This document shows positions 18,246 through 27,568 of a stretch of DNA of 64,000 nucleotides, one piece after another. The position numbers were made by a program, and so were the translations under genes. The stretch is from Chloroflexota bacterium. Lineage in GTDB: Bacteria > Chloroflexota > Anaerolineae > Anaerolineales > Anaerolineaceae. Position 1 is the stretch's first letter. The number at the start of each line of letters is the position of its first letter. The notes under the pieces were generated by a model. That model was not told the origin of the DNA. It saw nothing but the letters and a program-made list of their open reading frames with translations, and did not search any database. The stretch is taken from positions 161,227-225,226 of the forward strand of contig JAJXZS010000050.1 of the NCBI GenBank assembly GCA_021779955.1. The letters are read 5' to 3'.

Positions 18246-18329
18246 TTTTTCTCCTTGATGTCTTCAGTGATATGGCGTTTTGGATATGATGGATACTTTT
18301 ATTGTTGCAAATTCAAGAAATATTCTTTG

Positions 18330-21300
18330 CTAGATCCTCCTATACCCCGGGTCATTGCCTTGATGCACGGACTTCGTGTGCTCCTCAATGGAAAAACCCA
18401 TCAGAGTCATTCCACACACTAGGCATTTGACACGATCCCAGCTGCCAATTTCTGCAGCAGGCGTTGGGGGCGGGGAATCGGAAGTCTCCACCTGGTCTGT
18501 AACTTCAGGTTCGGTCAAAAAGTCGAGCTGACCTTCAAACTGGATCAGTTTTTTGGGTTTCTGCCTGGCGGGTTTTTCTTCGTTTGTCTTCTTCTTGTCT
18601 TTCTCGTGCAGCCCAGCCTTGACCTCTTCTTCATACCGCTCGTGGTTTAGCTGCAGCAAGCGCGCCAGCACTTCACGTCGTGCCGCCTCGCAGATGGTAA
18701 ATCGTACTCCAATAGGCGTTAGATGAAAGCCATGGTCTAAGTTGAGGTCACCCCAGTCATATGCATTAGCTACAGAATTATCCATTTCGATCAGTAATTT
18801 CCGTAAATGCCATATATCGGGAGATGTTTCTTTTGTGGAATTGAATCGATTGAAAATAGTCGTAAGACCTTCTTCTCGGCTTTTCATCAATTCGCGCCTA
18901 CTTTCATGATAGAGCGCGCCAATACCTTCCAATTCATCTATTCCAGGAGGGAAAGGATAAGTTTGAAAAGCGGAAGAAGGTGTATAACTAAGATCCTGTT
19001 TTAGAGTTGAACAATAAGCCCTTGCCCATGCTTCATGGAAACTTGACTGCAGAACTGAAAAATGCGAAAAATCATCGTAAGCTATTATTATCACTTTACT
19101 TGAAAAAACCATTTTCTTCTCAACTCTAACAAATGCCGCGGTTTTGCTGGTAACTGCTATTCCAAAGGCAAATTTCAATTGAGAGATTGATTCATAAAGA
19201 TTCTTTTGCCTTTCTGCAAATTGCCACCACTTTTCTCTATACTGTCTTCTGTTAACCAAGTCACGCTGAGGCTTCACTTTTTCTACAACGATTCTGAAAC
19301 ACTCTGTATATTGTTGCGCTTTTTCTAAGGGCCAATCATGAAAGTTAATTATCCACCGGCTTGGTTTTTGTTCTGGATTGCTGTTTAAATCTTCTCCATT
19401 CAAATATGGAAAAAGAATATCTTTATTTCTTGAATCTTTCATAATCAAATCATGGGCTTCAATTGGTAATAACAAGAATCCTAAGCCTAATACATTAGTT
19501 CCCATATGACTCTTCTTATCATTGCTTCTGAGGACATATGGAAATGTATCCTTAACCGCCTCGTCTAAGAAAGATGAAATAAAGCCAACTAACTTACCAT
19601 TCAAATTTCTATCCGAGTCCCACCTGCCCTTCATAACAACTACAAGACTAACTATAACTGCGGCGGATCCCGGCCAACTTGTGGATGAAGTTGCAAAGAT
19701 AATGTTCCCTTTTTGGACAATAAAATCTAATCCGACATCTCTTGTATCACCTTGGGCTATTGAATTTGTGGCAATTAAACCCAATGTACCAGCAATTCTT
19801 AAGTTTTCAAATGATTGTAGAAAAAAGAAAGCACACAAATCGGCTGAGCCTGTTTTGTGCGACCATCTTATTTTTAAGTAATCAAGGTAATGAATTCCAT
19901 ACGTTGGGCTAATTCTTTTTCCTCCTAGAAACGGTGGATTACCTACAAACGCACTGAATCCACCAGTCCCTTCTGTTGCATACACCTCCGGGAATTCGAA
20001 TGGCCAGTGGAAGGCGCGTTCTTTGCGGGCGGCGCTCAGTGCGCGCTGGGCATCCAGCGTGTTCATGGGCAAGCCAGCCAAATAGTCCGATAATAGGTGT
20101 GAGAGCAGTGTTTCCTGTTCAGCGAGTTTCAGTCCCAGCATGCGCACACCCACCAGCAGGTCGCAGCCCAGTATCACCCGCGCCATGGCGGCGTCGGCTT
20201 CTTTCAGCAGTTCAGCCTTGTGGTCGACGTCGTGCACGTCCAGCACGGTGAAGCTCTCCAGCTCTTTGCGTTTCTGGCGCGCTACGTCCAAATGCTGGTT
20301 GAGTACTTCGTAATCCAGGGTAAAGGCAGCGTCTTTACGGCTGTAAGCCCACTTTTTGAACATCTCTTCATCTGCACCTACCAGTGAATCGCCGCATTTC
20401 AGGGCGTGATCCAAAAAGGTAAATGGCCGGCCTTTGTCCATGGTGGTCAGCCAGATTGACAGCTTGGCAATTTCCACCGCCAGCGGGTTCTTATCCACAC
20501 CGTAAATACAACGGTCCGCCACCAGGCGTTTGGCAAGGATCAACCGCTCTTCATCGTCTTTGGGTAATATGACCTCATTGAGTCTGCCGGTGGCCAGTTT
20601 TCCTTCGGGGGTGATCCTCAATTCCCCATTTCCTTCTTTGGAAAGGGGCAATTGATCCCAGACTTCGACCAGCCGTTCAGACAGGTAACGGATGACCTGC
20701 ACCAGAAAGCCCGCAGAACCCATGGCCATATCGCAAACCTTCAAGTCCAATAACGCTGCCGGCGATTTGAGCTTCCACCGTTCTTTGGATAGTCCTTCAG
20801 CCGGGCCAATGTAAACCAACGGCTCGAGTGTGTGTTGGACGATCGGTTCGGTCAAAATCTTGGGTGTGTAATGGGTGCCCGTGGCACGGCGAGTGGCACC
20901 GGCAGTGACATAGACGCTGTCGGGCAGGAAAACCGCAGGATATCCAAAGTCATCTTCGCGCAGCAGACCGGCAAACTCTGCCACCCGGTTGTATATCGCC
21001 GGGTCATTATTGCAAGCGATCTGCAAATGGTGATTGCCAAAAACATCCACCTTTTGCTGCCAGGCATTGCGCAAAGCATTCTCAGAGCGTCCGGTTCGCT
21101 CTTTTAAGAATGCAAGAAAGCTTCTTTCTCCTTTGGCTACCTCGGCATCCAGTACAGAAATGGGAATTTCAGGCTCGTTTTCCCGCGTTCCGGTCAACCC
21201 CAGAACAGGTTCCTTTGCCCGCATTGCGACGTGATCCAGCAAGCCTTCATAGACATGGCCGATCTGTTCCACGTCCAGTGCACGAAAGGAAAGCCGCCTT

Positions 21301-22550
21301 GCTTCAGCGGGTCCACCGCCAGGCACCTTGACTCGCAGAACCTGCAAAGCATCCAACAAATGGAGTACAGTGCGGTTCGAAATGGGGAGAACCCGATCAT
21401 CTTCATTCTTTTCTGCAGTAGTTCGGCCCTCGAGGAATGGATAGCGATCAGGGTCAAAGAGGCTGCCACCATAAGCCGGCAGAGAGAGGCGGTCGTGATG
21501 AATTCCGTCATGCACCGCACGAAAGGTCGCCAGCAGCCGGCACCAGGCATCGAACCGACGTTCCAGTACTTCTTCTCCTTGATGATCTGCTGTCTCACGC
21601 AGTTGAGCGCGCAGTGTGGAGACTGCATAATTCTCGTCGTAAAGCGGGTCGCCCAGGAGCAATAGACCGCGTTCTTCGGCAGTAAACAGGAAGACCAAGC
21701 GCATCATCACCGTCAGGGCAGCTTCATAAAGATCCGATTCACTGATCTCTTTGAGCAGTGTGCGATTGCGATCCTGGTCGATCTTGTCAATGGCACGGAT
21801 CAGCACTTCCACCGCACGACGTACCTGATAGCCCAACTGATCGGTTACTTCCTGCTGATCGTTGAAGCTCTCTTTGAGCATGCCTTCGAGGGTGTCCTCT
21901 TCTGCAACAGCGAAGAATCGGTCATCCCCGAGAAGTGAGGTAAAAGCACGGTAAGTGAGCGGTTCTTCGAGCCATATAGCGGCGTACCACGAAATAAAGG
22001 AACTGGTTTCCCCCTTGGGGGCGTTGACTAACATCCATTGCTCGCCATTCGTCACCAACCCCAGTGAAACGCCAGTAGCTCGCAAGAGCTCCAGCATCCG
22101 CATCGATGGCGATGCCTTCCAGTGGCTGTCTCGAGTGGTTTTCTCCAATCCCTGGGAGACTGGATAATATTGCACCAGCATACGCGGTTTGGAGGAGTCC
22201 GCAGCGGGATCGGCAATCGCCAGATCTGGGCGAAGAGTGACTCCCTGTTCAGCGATGAATGCGGACAACGTCGGAGGAATCGCAGGACCTTCAAGGACCT
22301 GTGGTTTCTCGAACCCAAGAACATGCTCGAGCACATAACGGATCCACACCGAGTGAATCGCCGGAGATGGCTTCAAGCTGTTTTGATCATCGAGCCATTC
22401 GTTGTATGCCAGGCGCAGCTCAGCCAGTTGATCATGGTCCAGTGCGTTTAATCCCTGGGGGAAGGTACGCATCAAGACAGGCATGCTCAAGAACGGTCCG
22501 GAGACTTCAATTAATGAAAGCCATTCGTTGTGGTGTCGGGCTATGGACAT
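18330..22550 (-). CDS. drmMI: DISARM class 1 N6-adenine methyltransferase
   Basis: 1406-residue adenine-specific DNA methyltransferase of the large Eco57I/PglX-like type. Motif I is DMAMGSAGF at 607-615, the preceding RRATGTHYTP block (555-563) is typical of these enzymes, and catalytic motif IV is NPPF at 871-874. The C-terminus carries a small Cys2-His-type zinc-finger-like segment, CLVCG ... HTKSVH, within the last 30 residues. It is the modification enzyme expected in class 1 DISARM, protecting host DNA. It starts 30 bases after the upstream 116-residue gene. The gene is intact. A decayed copy of its final codons lies 1.3 kb downstream. The methylated sequence cannot be told from the protein. 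Confidence 0.92.
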   Translation of the reverse strand: MSIARHHNEWLSLIEVSGPFLSMPVLMRTFPQGLNALDHDQLAELRLAYNEWLDDQNSLKPSPAIHSVWIRYVLEHVLGFEKPQVLEGPAIPPTLSAFIAEQGVTLRPDLAIADPAADSSKPRMLVQYYPVSQGLEKTTRDSHWKASPSMRMLELLRATGVSLGLVTNGEQWMLVNAPKGETSSFISWYAAIWLEEPLTYRAFTSLLGDDRFFAVAEEDTLEGMLKESFNDQQEVTDQLGYQVRRAVEVLIRAIDKIDQDRNRTLLKEISESDLYEAALTVMMRLVFLFTAEERGLLLLGDPLYDENYAVSTLRAQLRETADHQGEEVLERRFDAWCRLLATFRAVHDGIHHDRLSLPAYGGSLFDPDRYPFLEGRTTAEKNEDDRVLPISNRTVLHLLDALQVLRVKVPGGGPAEARRLSFRALDVEQIGHVYEGLLDHVAMRAKEPVLGLTGTRENEPEIPISVLDAEVAKGERSFLAFLKERTGRSENALRNAWQQKVDVFGNHHLQIACNNDPAIYNRVAEFAGLLREDDFGYPAVFLPDSVYVTAGATRRATGTHYTPKILTEPIVQHTLEPLVYIGPAEGLSKERWKLKSPAALLDLKVCDMAMGSAGFLVQVIRYLSERLVEVWDQLPLSKEGNGELRITPEGKLATGRLNEVILPKDDEERLILAKRLVADRCIYGVDKNPLAVEIAKLSIWLTTMDKGRPFTFLDHALKCGDSLVGADEEMFKKWAYSRKDAAFTLDYEVLNQHLDVARQKRKELESFTVLDVHDVDHKAELLKEADAAMARVILGCDLLVGVRMLGLKLAEQETLLSHLLSDYLAGLPMNTLDAQRALSAARKERAFHWPFEFPEVYATEGTGGFSAFVGNPPFLGGKRISPTYGIHYLDYLKIRWSHKTGSADLCAFFFLQSFENLRIAGTLGLIATNSIAQGDTRDVGLDFIVQKGNIIFATSSTSWPGSAAVIVSLVVVMKGRWDSDRNLNGKLVGFISSFLDEAVKDTFPYVLRSNDKKSHMGTNVLGLGFLLLPIEAHDLIMKDSRNKDILFPYLNGEDLNSNPEQKPSRWIINFHDWPLEKAQQYTECFRIVVEKVKPQRDLVNRRQYREKWWQFAERQKNLYESISQLKFAFGIAVTSKTAAFVRVEKKMVFSSKVIIIAYDDFSHFSVLQSSFHEAWARAYCSTLKQDLSYTPSSAFQTYPFPPGIDELEGIGALYHESRRELMKSREEGLTTIFNRFNSTKETSPDIWHLRKLLIEMDNSVANAYDWGDLNLDHGFHLTPIGVRFTICEAARREVLARLLQLNHERYEEEVKAGLHEKDKKKTNEEKPARQKPKKLIQFEGQLDFLTEPEVTDQVETSDSPPPTPAAEIGSWDRVKCLVCGMTLMGFSIEEHTKSVHQGNDPGYRRI

Positions 22551-22580
22551 CCTAATATCTCTATTCTATCGATCCAAATA

Positions 22581-22931
22581 TTACCAACCTGATATTGTCT
22601 TTCCTTTTATATCGGGGTGCTGATATAGCACTGATGCAAATCTCGCCATATTGTCTTGTGCCCCTATTCGTGGTGTTATCAAGCCTTCCCTACGAACCAT
22701 TTTTACTATTAACTTCGTCTTATTTTCGCTTATTTGGGAAATTCGAATAGTAGTCACAGAGGGATTTGTAATTCCATTAGAAACTTCGCCATTAATAATT
22801 CCAGTTTCTTTAGAGATTTTCTTTACTGTCCCTAGTTGATTAAGAACATCAATACAAGCCCTTGCCACATCTGCTGCAGCGATTTCAAAAATAAATTCCT
22901 GATCGTCCCTAGATTCATGCTTTGCAAACAT
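22581..22931 (-). CDS. small protein of unknown function before drmMI
   Basis: 116 residues, no signal peptide or membrane segment. The pattern (alternating hydrophobic strands: EFIFEIAAADVARACIDVLNQLG, TTIRISQISENKTKLIVKMV) suggests a compact alpha/beta sandwich. AGGAG lies eight bases before the ATG. It follows directly after the decayed drmD 3' end, whose TAA is about 20 bases upstream, and precedes drmMI by 30 bases. I do not recognise the family. It was probably the original neighbour of drmD before the 158-residue membrane protein gene entered. Confidence 0.65.
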   Translation of the reverse strand: MFAKHESRDDQEFIFEIAAADVARACIDVLNQLGTVKKISKETGIINGEVSNGITNPSVTTIRISQISENKTKLIVKMVRREGLITPRIGAQDNMARFASVLYQHPDIKGKTISGW

Positions 22932-22950
22932 CGATTATCTCCTAAATCCT

Positions 22951-23085
22951 TTAATAAATTTTGAGACTGTAATATGTAACTGCAACAGGGAAAATTCTCA
23001 CATGAGGATTTACATATCGTTTCTGAATGATCATTTCTTCCTACTCAATCTCTCGTGGAATAGCTGCCAATCTGCGGTTCTCATG
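22951..23085 (-). pseudogene. decayed duplicate of the drmD 3' end
   Basis: On the minus strand this reads ENRRLAAIPREIE-stop-EEMIIQKRYVNPHVRIFPVAV followed by a TAA at 22951-22953. It aligns with the C-terminus of the intact drmD product (RRRLAAIPGEIEQEKTAIVKR, then FLNPRTRMFPMAV). One in-frame stop interrupts it; upstream similarity is lost. The intact drmD 3' end lies about 730 bases away, with a membrane-protein gene between the two copies. Confidence 0.82.
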
Positions 23086-23194
23086 CAAAACTTGCGCGAA
23101 TACAGGCATCAGCACCATCCAATTAAGGACCCGTACGGTACTTAGAGAAGCGAGAGCCATTTGCTACGATGTCTGGCTATTAAAGACATAAAGA

Positions 23195-23671
23195 TTACTC
23201 GTCATCTACTTGATCATTGGATTCGCTGGAATATGATTTTCGGACTGCCTCGATTAGTTTACGGTCATAAGATGCGCTGTTGATGCTTCGATTGGCAATG
23301 AGTATTAATACAAGCCAGAGAATTACCACAATTGTCTGGCTGACTAAAGAGTTCTTTGAAATTGCTTCCAATAACAAGATAACAATAAATATTGCTATCA
23401 GGAATAGCAAATTCCAAAGGGTTAAATAAATGGCATGAATTTCCATGTCACTGACTTTAATTCCTTTGCGGTGTGCTTCTGTAACTAAATCATGGAATGC
23501 TTTTTGTTTGGCAGTATTTTTCTCGGCTTGTCTGGTCGAAAATTTCGCCCAAAGATTTTGAAATCGGGCATATAAGAAATTCCCGACTATTGAAACCAGA
23601 AGGCTCACAAAAACCGTAGCAAACCAAAAGACTGGACTTTTTACTAATTCCGATATTTCGTTGAGATCCAT
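23195..23671 (-). CDS. membrane protein nested behind drmD
   Basis: 158 residues. Hydrophobic segments lie at about 12-33 (PVFWFATVFVSLLVSIVGNFL), 82-105 and 110-128; a charged coiled stretch (about 38-75, rich in Lys, Glu and Gln) lies in the cytoplasm between segments one and two. AAAGG precedes the ATG. It starts 10 bases after the drmD stop, so it is coupled to drmD, and it is followed by the decayed drmD 3' end. Family not recognised. Its position between an intact and a decayed drmD end marks it as inserted cargo. Confidence 0.68.
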   Translation of the reverse strand: MDLNEISELVKSPVFWFATVFVSLLVSIVGNFLYARFQNLWAKFSTRQAEKNTAKQKAFHDLVTEAHRKGIKVSDMEIHAIYLTLWNLLFLIAIFIVILLLEAISKNSLVSQTIVVILWLVLILIANRSINSASYDRKLIEAVRKSYSSESNDQVDDE

Positions 23672-23681
23672 TTTTACCTTT

Positions 23682-26600
23682 TCATTTATATTTTTCTGGA
23701 ATCAAGAAGACAACAGCCATTGGAAACATTCGCGTCCGAGGATTCAAAAATCTCTTTACAATCGCTGTCTTCTCCTGCTCAATTTCTCCCGGAATAGCTG
23801 CCAATCTGCGCCGCAAGGCATCCATATTACGGTTCAATTGTTCTCTTTCTTCACTGGTGAAAAGCTCAAGTTGCACCATCTCTGGCTCATCCAGTTCCTT
23901 CCTGATTGATGCAGCCAGTTCATTGAGGACGCTTTCAATACTCCTGGCTTCAAACGCTGAACGATCTAACAGTAATTTCTGGATGCCGTCCATACGATCC
24001 TTGGAACGCGCTTCCAATGCAGACGCGATGGCTGGAATAATGTGTGGATAAAGATCTAGCAAACGTTGCTGTAATTGCGTACTGGGCTCTTGGTAAGATG
24101 CGGCATTGATCGCATTTGCTATCTGACCGACGTTCATCCGAACCAACTTGCCTTCTTTTAAATACCCTCCAGCTGAGATAATCTCCTCATGCAACCGGTT
24201 CTGATTTCCCCCAATGATCACCTGGCGGGCAAAAGCGATTACGGCAGGGTCCGGAAGCGTCGAATCCGAAACGATGCGTGCCGTCAAACGGTGCAAGCCT
24301 TTCCTGCTAGCTGGCGACCACACCTCGGCTCGAAGGACGCGAAGCGACATCTGTACCAACCGATGATTGAGGTGAGCTAATACCACGTCATCCCGTCCGT
24401 CTACTAAGTTATGGTCAAAAACGATGGGTCGCATTTTCCCGGTATGAGGATGAGGCAGGCCTTCTGCACACACAGCCCAACTTCCGGTCAAGGCCGGCAG
24501 CTCATAAGCTGGGATCTCATTTTTCTGAGGATTTTCTGGAAGGGCAGTTAGCTTCACAGGAATTAACGGCCTCTGGCCCACTAATTCCAAAGCGGTTGCC
24601 ACAATGTTCTCGGAATTTTCAGGAGAGAAGTTCATTTCCTGGCGTGTCTCTTGAAGCTGTTCCATATGGCGTGCAATCTGCGCTCGCAGATCTCGTTCAA
24701 ACTTGAGCATTCGACGTACTGGTTCGTTTTCTTTTTCAGCCCGGGTTGTATCCAAGCGGTGGCGCCGGCCAAGCATGGCTTCTTCTACTTGCAGAGCAAT
24801 GACTGGGCCAACTTTACCCAGATCTTCCCGAATTTGTTCGACTTTCTTTACAGCTCTGAAGAGAAATTCCAAGTCTCCTTCAAGCCCTTCACCATGTATA
24901 TCCCAGTTATTAACTTCCTGGTCTTTATAACCTTTTGATACAAAATGAAAAACCTGAACCTCATGAGTCTGACCATGGCGATCCAAACGTCCATTTCGCT
25001 GCTCCAGTCGGTTCGGATTCCAGGGAATTTCCATGTGCACGATTCGGTAGCAATGATTTTGCAGATCGATGCCCTCTGAAGCGGCATCTGTAGCCAATAA
25101 AATCCGCACAGGACTGATTTCGGGCCTGGCCTGGAAAGCAGCTTTAATGGCTTCGCGTTTGTCGTCGTCCATCCCGCCATAAAGGGTCATCAAACGATCA
25201 TCCCCAGTAAAGCCTTCCGCTGCCAACAATGACTGCAAAGAATTAAGAGTGGCTCGATATTCCGTAAAAATGACGACACGTTCATTCGACCAAACACCTT
25301 TAGGCTTGATATTCAATTTCAACCAATCAAGCAAAGCCTGGATCTTGCTATCAGGTCGAGCGGAAGCCCGTCTTGACCAAACGAGCAAATGATCAAGAAG
25401 CTCTTTTTCCCTTGGCGTTAACGGCCGGAATAACCTTGACGCGGTCAGAAGGGCATCATTTTCTGATTCATCCATAGGATCAAGTGCATCTTCATCCTCG
25501 GCAGCTTCCAATTGCTGGCGCAATATCCCATAAACAGGGCGGTGGTCATCGCTGCTTGATTTCGTTTTTTCCAGGGTTTGTAGATGTTTTTCGAGAGTTA
25601 ATTCAAATGCCGCCGGAGATGAAAACAGCCTCTTTTTGAGCATTTTCATCATGAATTCTGTAGCATAATGCTCGACAAAATCTTTTGGGTTTTGTTGGCG
25701 AAGTGTTGTGTATCCCTGCAACCATGCATGGGCTTGTTTTTCTTCCGGGGTATATGAAACCTCGATCGCCTGTATTTGTCGTTTTGGGAAGCGTGGCGTT
25801 CCATCAAATTGAGCAGGTAATTCGCTTTTCATTCTACGGACCATTACCAATTGAAGCTGTTGGCGATCAGGTTCAATTCCACGGGCGAAACGTTGGTTAT
25901 CCAGCAGTTCAAGCAGGGCTGTGAAAGACTCTTTGTATCCGTTATGGGGTGTTGCGGTCAGGAATAGTTTATGCTCAAAATGGGGAGTTATGGTGCGAAT
26001 CGCTAAGGTCCGCATCGAGTCTGTTGCATATTTTCCTCGTCCGACCGGTGCGATATTATGAGCTTCATCGATGATCAAGATATCGAATTTTCTCGGGTAT
26101 TTTGGCTCATCTTCGGATGGCAAAAGCTCCCTAAATAACCGCATTGGTCGGTCTCGTTTCAAAAAATCAATGGATGTGATCAACCTTGGGAAATGCGACC
26201 ATGGATTTGTGTGTAATCCCCTTGTTCTACGTAATGCCCGCAGTAATTCAGAATCAACAATACGGAATTCCAGGCCGAACTTGTCACGCATTTGGTCATG
26301 CCATTGGATTTGCAGTGAAGACGGGCAAACGATCAAAATTGTGCGAGCTCGGTTACGGAAAATCAACTCCTGGACAATCAATCCAGCTTCAATCGTCTTG
26401 CCCAAACCAACATCATCAGCAATCAATAGGTTGGCTCGGGGCATCTGAACTGCACGTACCAGGGGATCGAGTTGGTAATCCTCAATTGTGATACCGCTCC
26501 GGAACGGTGCTTGAAGAGATCGAATATCTGCTGAACTGATTGCTCCCCAACGAACGGCATTCAGAAAAGCATCAAATTTCTTGGGCGAATCAAATCCTGT

Positions 26601-26855
26601 TGCTTCAGGCAGGCCAGTCTTTTCATTTATTCTTGCATCAGGCTCTATTTCCCAAATCACCTGGAGAGTTTCACCTAAAGCATCATCCTCGATGGAATTC
26701 ATAGAGACGAGATGCTCAGGCTTCTCCCCATTTCCATACAGAACATCTATAGCAAGCGAGCTTTGTTGAATATCTGAAACTACGTACTTCCGTTGGCGGA
26801 CGGTGACGATTTGACCGATTTCAGGGATGGGATTGATCGAGCGTATTTTCATCAT
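23682..26855 (-). CDS. drmD: DISARM class 1 SNF2-type helicase
   Basis: 1057-residue SNF2-family ATPase. Walker A is GLGKT at 150-154, Walker B is the DEAH box (IIDEAHN), motif III is LTATPHNG, and the C-terminal helicase domain has the conserved GIDLQ and QRNGRLDRHGQ segments (motifs V-VI). This is the defining first gene of class 1 DISARM and it opens the operon. The C-terminal 80 residues, EREQLNRNMDALRRRLAAIP onward, are the part whose duplicate is found decayed at 22951-23085. The start ATGATG at 26855 has no strong ribosome site. No frameshift. Confidence 0.92.
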   Translation of the reverse strand: MMKIRSINPIPEIGQIVTVRQRKYVVSDIQQSSLAIDVLYGNGEKPEHLVSMNSIEDDALGETLQVIWEIEPDARINEKTGLPEATGFDSPKKFDAFLNAVRWGAISSADIRSLQAPFRSGITIEDYQLDPLVRAVQMPRANLLIADDVGLGKTIEAGLIVQELIFRNRARTILIVCPSSLQIQWHDQMRDKFGLEFRIVDSELLRALRRTRGLHTNPWSHFPRLITSIDFLKRDRPMRLFRELLPSEDEPKYPRKFDILIIDEAHNIAPVGRGKYATDSMRTLAIRTITPHFEHKLFLTATPHNGYKESFTALLELLDNQRFARGIEPDRQQLQLVMVRRMKSELPAQFDGTPRFPKRQIQAIEVSYTPEEKQAHAWLQGYTTLRQQNPKDFVEHYATEFMMKMLKKRLFSSPAAFELTLEKHLQTLEKTKSSSDDHRPVYGILRQQLEAAEDEDALDPMDESENDALLTASRLFRPLTPREKELLDHLLVWSRRASARPDSKIQALLDWLKLNIKPKGVWSNERVVIFTEYRATLNSLQSLLAAEGFTGDDRLMTLYGGMDDDKREAIKAAFQARPEISPVRILLATDAASEGIDLQNHCYRIVHMEIPWNPNRLEQRNGRLDRHGQTHEVQVFHFVSKGYKDQEVNNWDIHGEGLEGDLEFLFRAVKKVEQIREDLGKVGPVIALQVEEAMLGRRHRLDTTRAEKENEPVRRMLKFERDLRAQIARHMEQLQETRQEMNFSPENSENIVATALELVGQRPLIPVKLTALPENPQKNEIPAYELPALTGSWAVCAEGLPHPHTGKMRPIVFDHNLVDGRDDVVLAHLNHRLVQMSLRVLRAEVWSPASRKGLHRLTARIVSDSTLPDPAVIAFARQVIIGGNQNRLHEEIISAGGYLKEGKLVRMNVGQIANAINAASYQEPSTQLQQRLLDLYPHIIPAIASALEARSKDRMDGIQKLLLDRSAFEARSIESVLNELAASIRKELDEPEMVQLELFTSEEREQLNRNMDALRRRLAAIPGEIEQEKTAIVKRFLNPRTRMFPMAVVFLIPEKYK

Positions 26856-27491
26856 AGATTGGATTTATATGATTTTTCAGGATGTTGACGACCACAACTC
26901 ATTTCTATAGTCTTAATCCATAAAGAATAGCATGGCGATTGACCTTCTTACATCTTTACATTTCAAATCTGGCAACCGTTGTTCAAGGGTAACTTGTGGT
27001 TGGTCGACAGGCTATGCACAAGCATGCTGATACTTCCAGAGACGTCCAAAACTCCTTGGATCGGCTGATTTCTAAGTCCCATAGCTTTAGGTTATTCGCG
27101 ATTCCCCAATTCATATTGCCTAGTACAGATGAAGGATTTTCTAGTAGAAGAATAAAGAAAATCCGTTTTGCTGGATTGAACAAATTCGGCAAACAATCAC
27201 CTGTTTGTATTTTTCAGAATCTCAAGAGGCGTTAATAACGCTACACCCCCGTGAAAGGAATTTCTCTTTGATTGCCAGGACGGTCACAATTACGAGTTTA
27301 TCTACATTTATTCTACACCTGCATCCAAAAAGGGATCTAAATAAGTCATTTTAAATTGCGGTAATAGGCTCGAAGGTTGATTTATTGATGCTAACTTACC
27401 CCTTGATGAATTGTATCGATACTCTTTTTTGAATATGTCCAAGAGTGGATTTTATGCCAAAACAGTGACAAAATGCGACAAAATGGCACTT

Positions 27492-27505
27492 CTCCACTAG
27501 TGGAG
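27492..27505. promoter_or_regulatory. palindrome CTCCACTAGTGGAG upstream of operon promoter
   Basis: Perfect 14-bp palindrome, identical to 7876-7889, ending 7 bases before the -35 box of the plus-strand promoter. This is the position of an activator site or of a repressor that bends DNA. A 12-bp copy, TCCACTAGTGGA, is inside the second gene of the operon at 28340-28351. Confidence 0.7.
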
Positions 27506-27512
27506 TCACTGC

Positions 27513-27541
27513 TTGAAATGGAATATTCGATCTGCTACGAT
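27513..27541 (+). promoter_or_regulatory. sigma-70-type promoter of the element's plus-strand operon
   Basis: TTGAAA (27513-27518), 17-base spacer, TACGAT (27536-27541). The first gene's AGGAGG and ATG follow about 20-28 bases later. Confidence 0.7.
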
Positions 27542-27568
27542 CAAACAGAAGGTTCAGGAGGTTGCTAA

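Larger units (their letters stand above)
26856..27568. other. 713-base divergent control region between DISARM and the plus-strand operon
   Basis: Separates the DISARM operon (minus) from the maintenance operon (plus). It holds the perfect palindrome at 27492-27505, a good promoter at 27513-27541, and two near-identical GACAAAATG words at about 27468-27485. Two overlapping open frames of 69-79 codons near 26983-27235 lie on opposite strands, lack ribosome sites and resemble nothing, so they are not called. Confidence 0.6.

Noticed and set aside
26983..27235. Overlapping frames on both strands in the divergent control region
   Set aside because: No ribosome sites or domains, antisense to each other.
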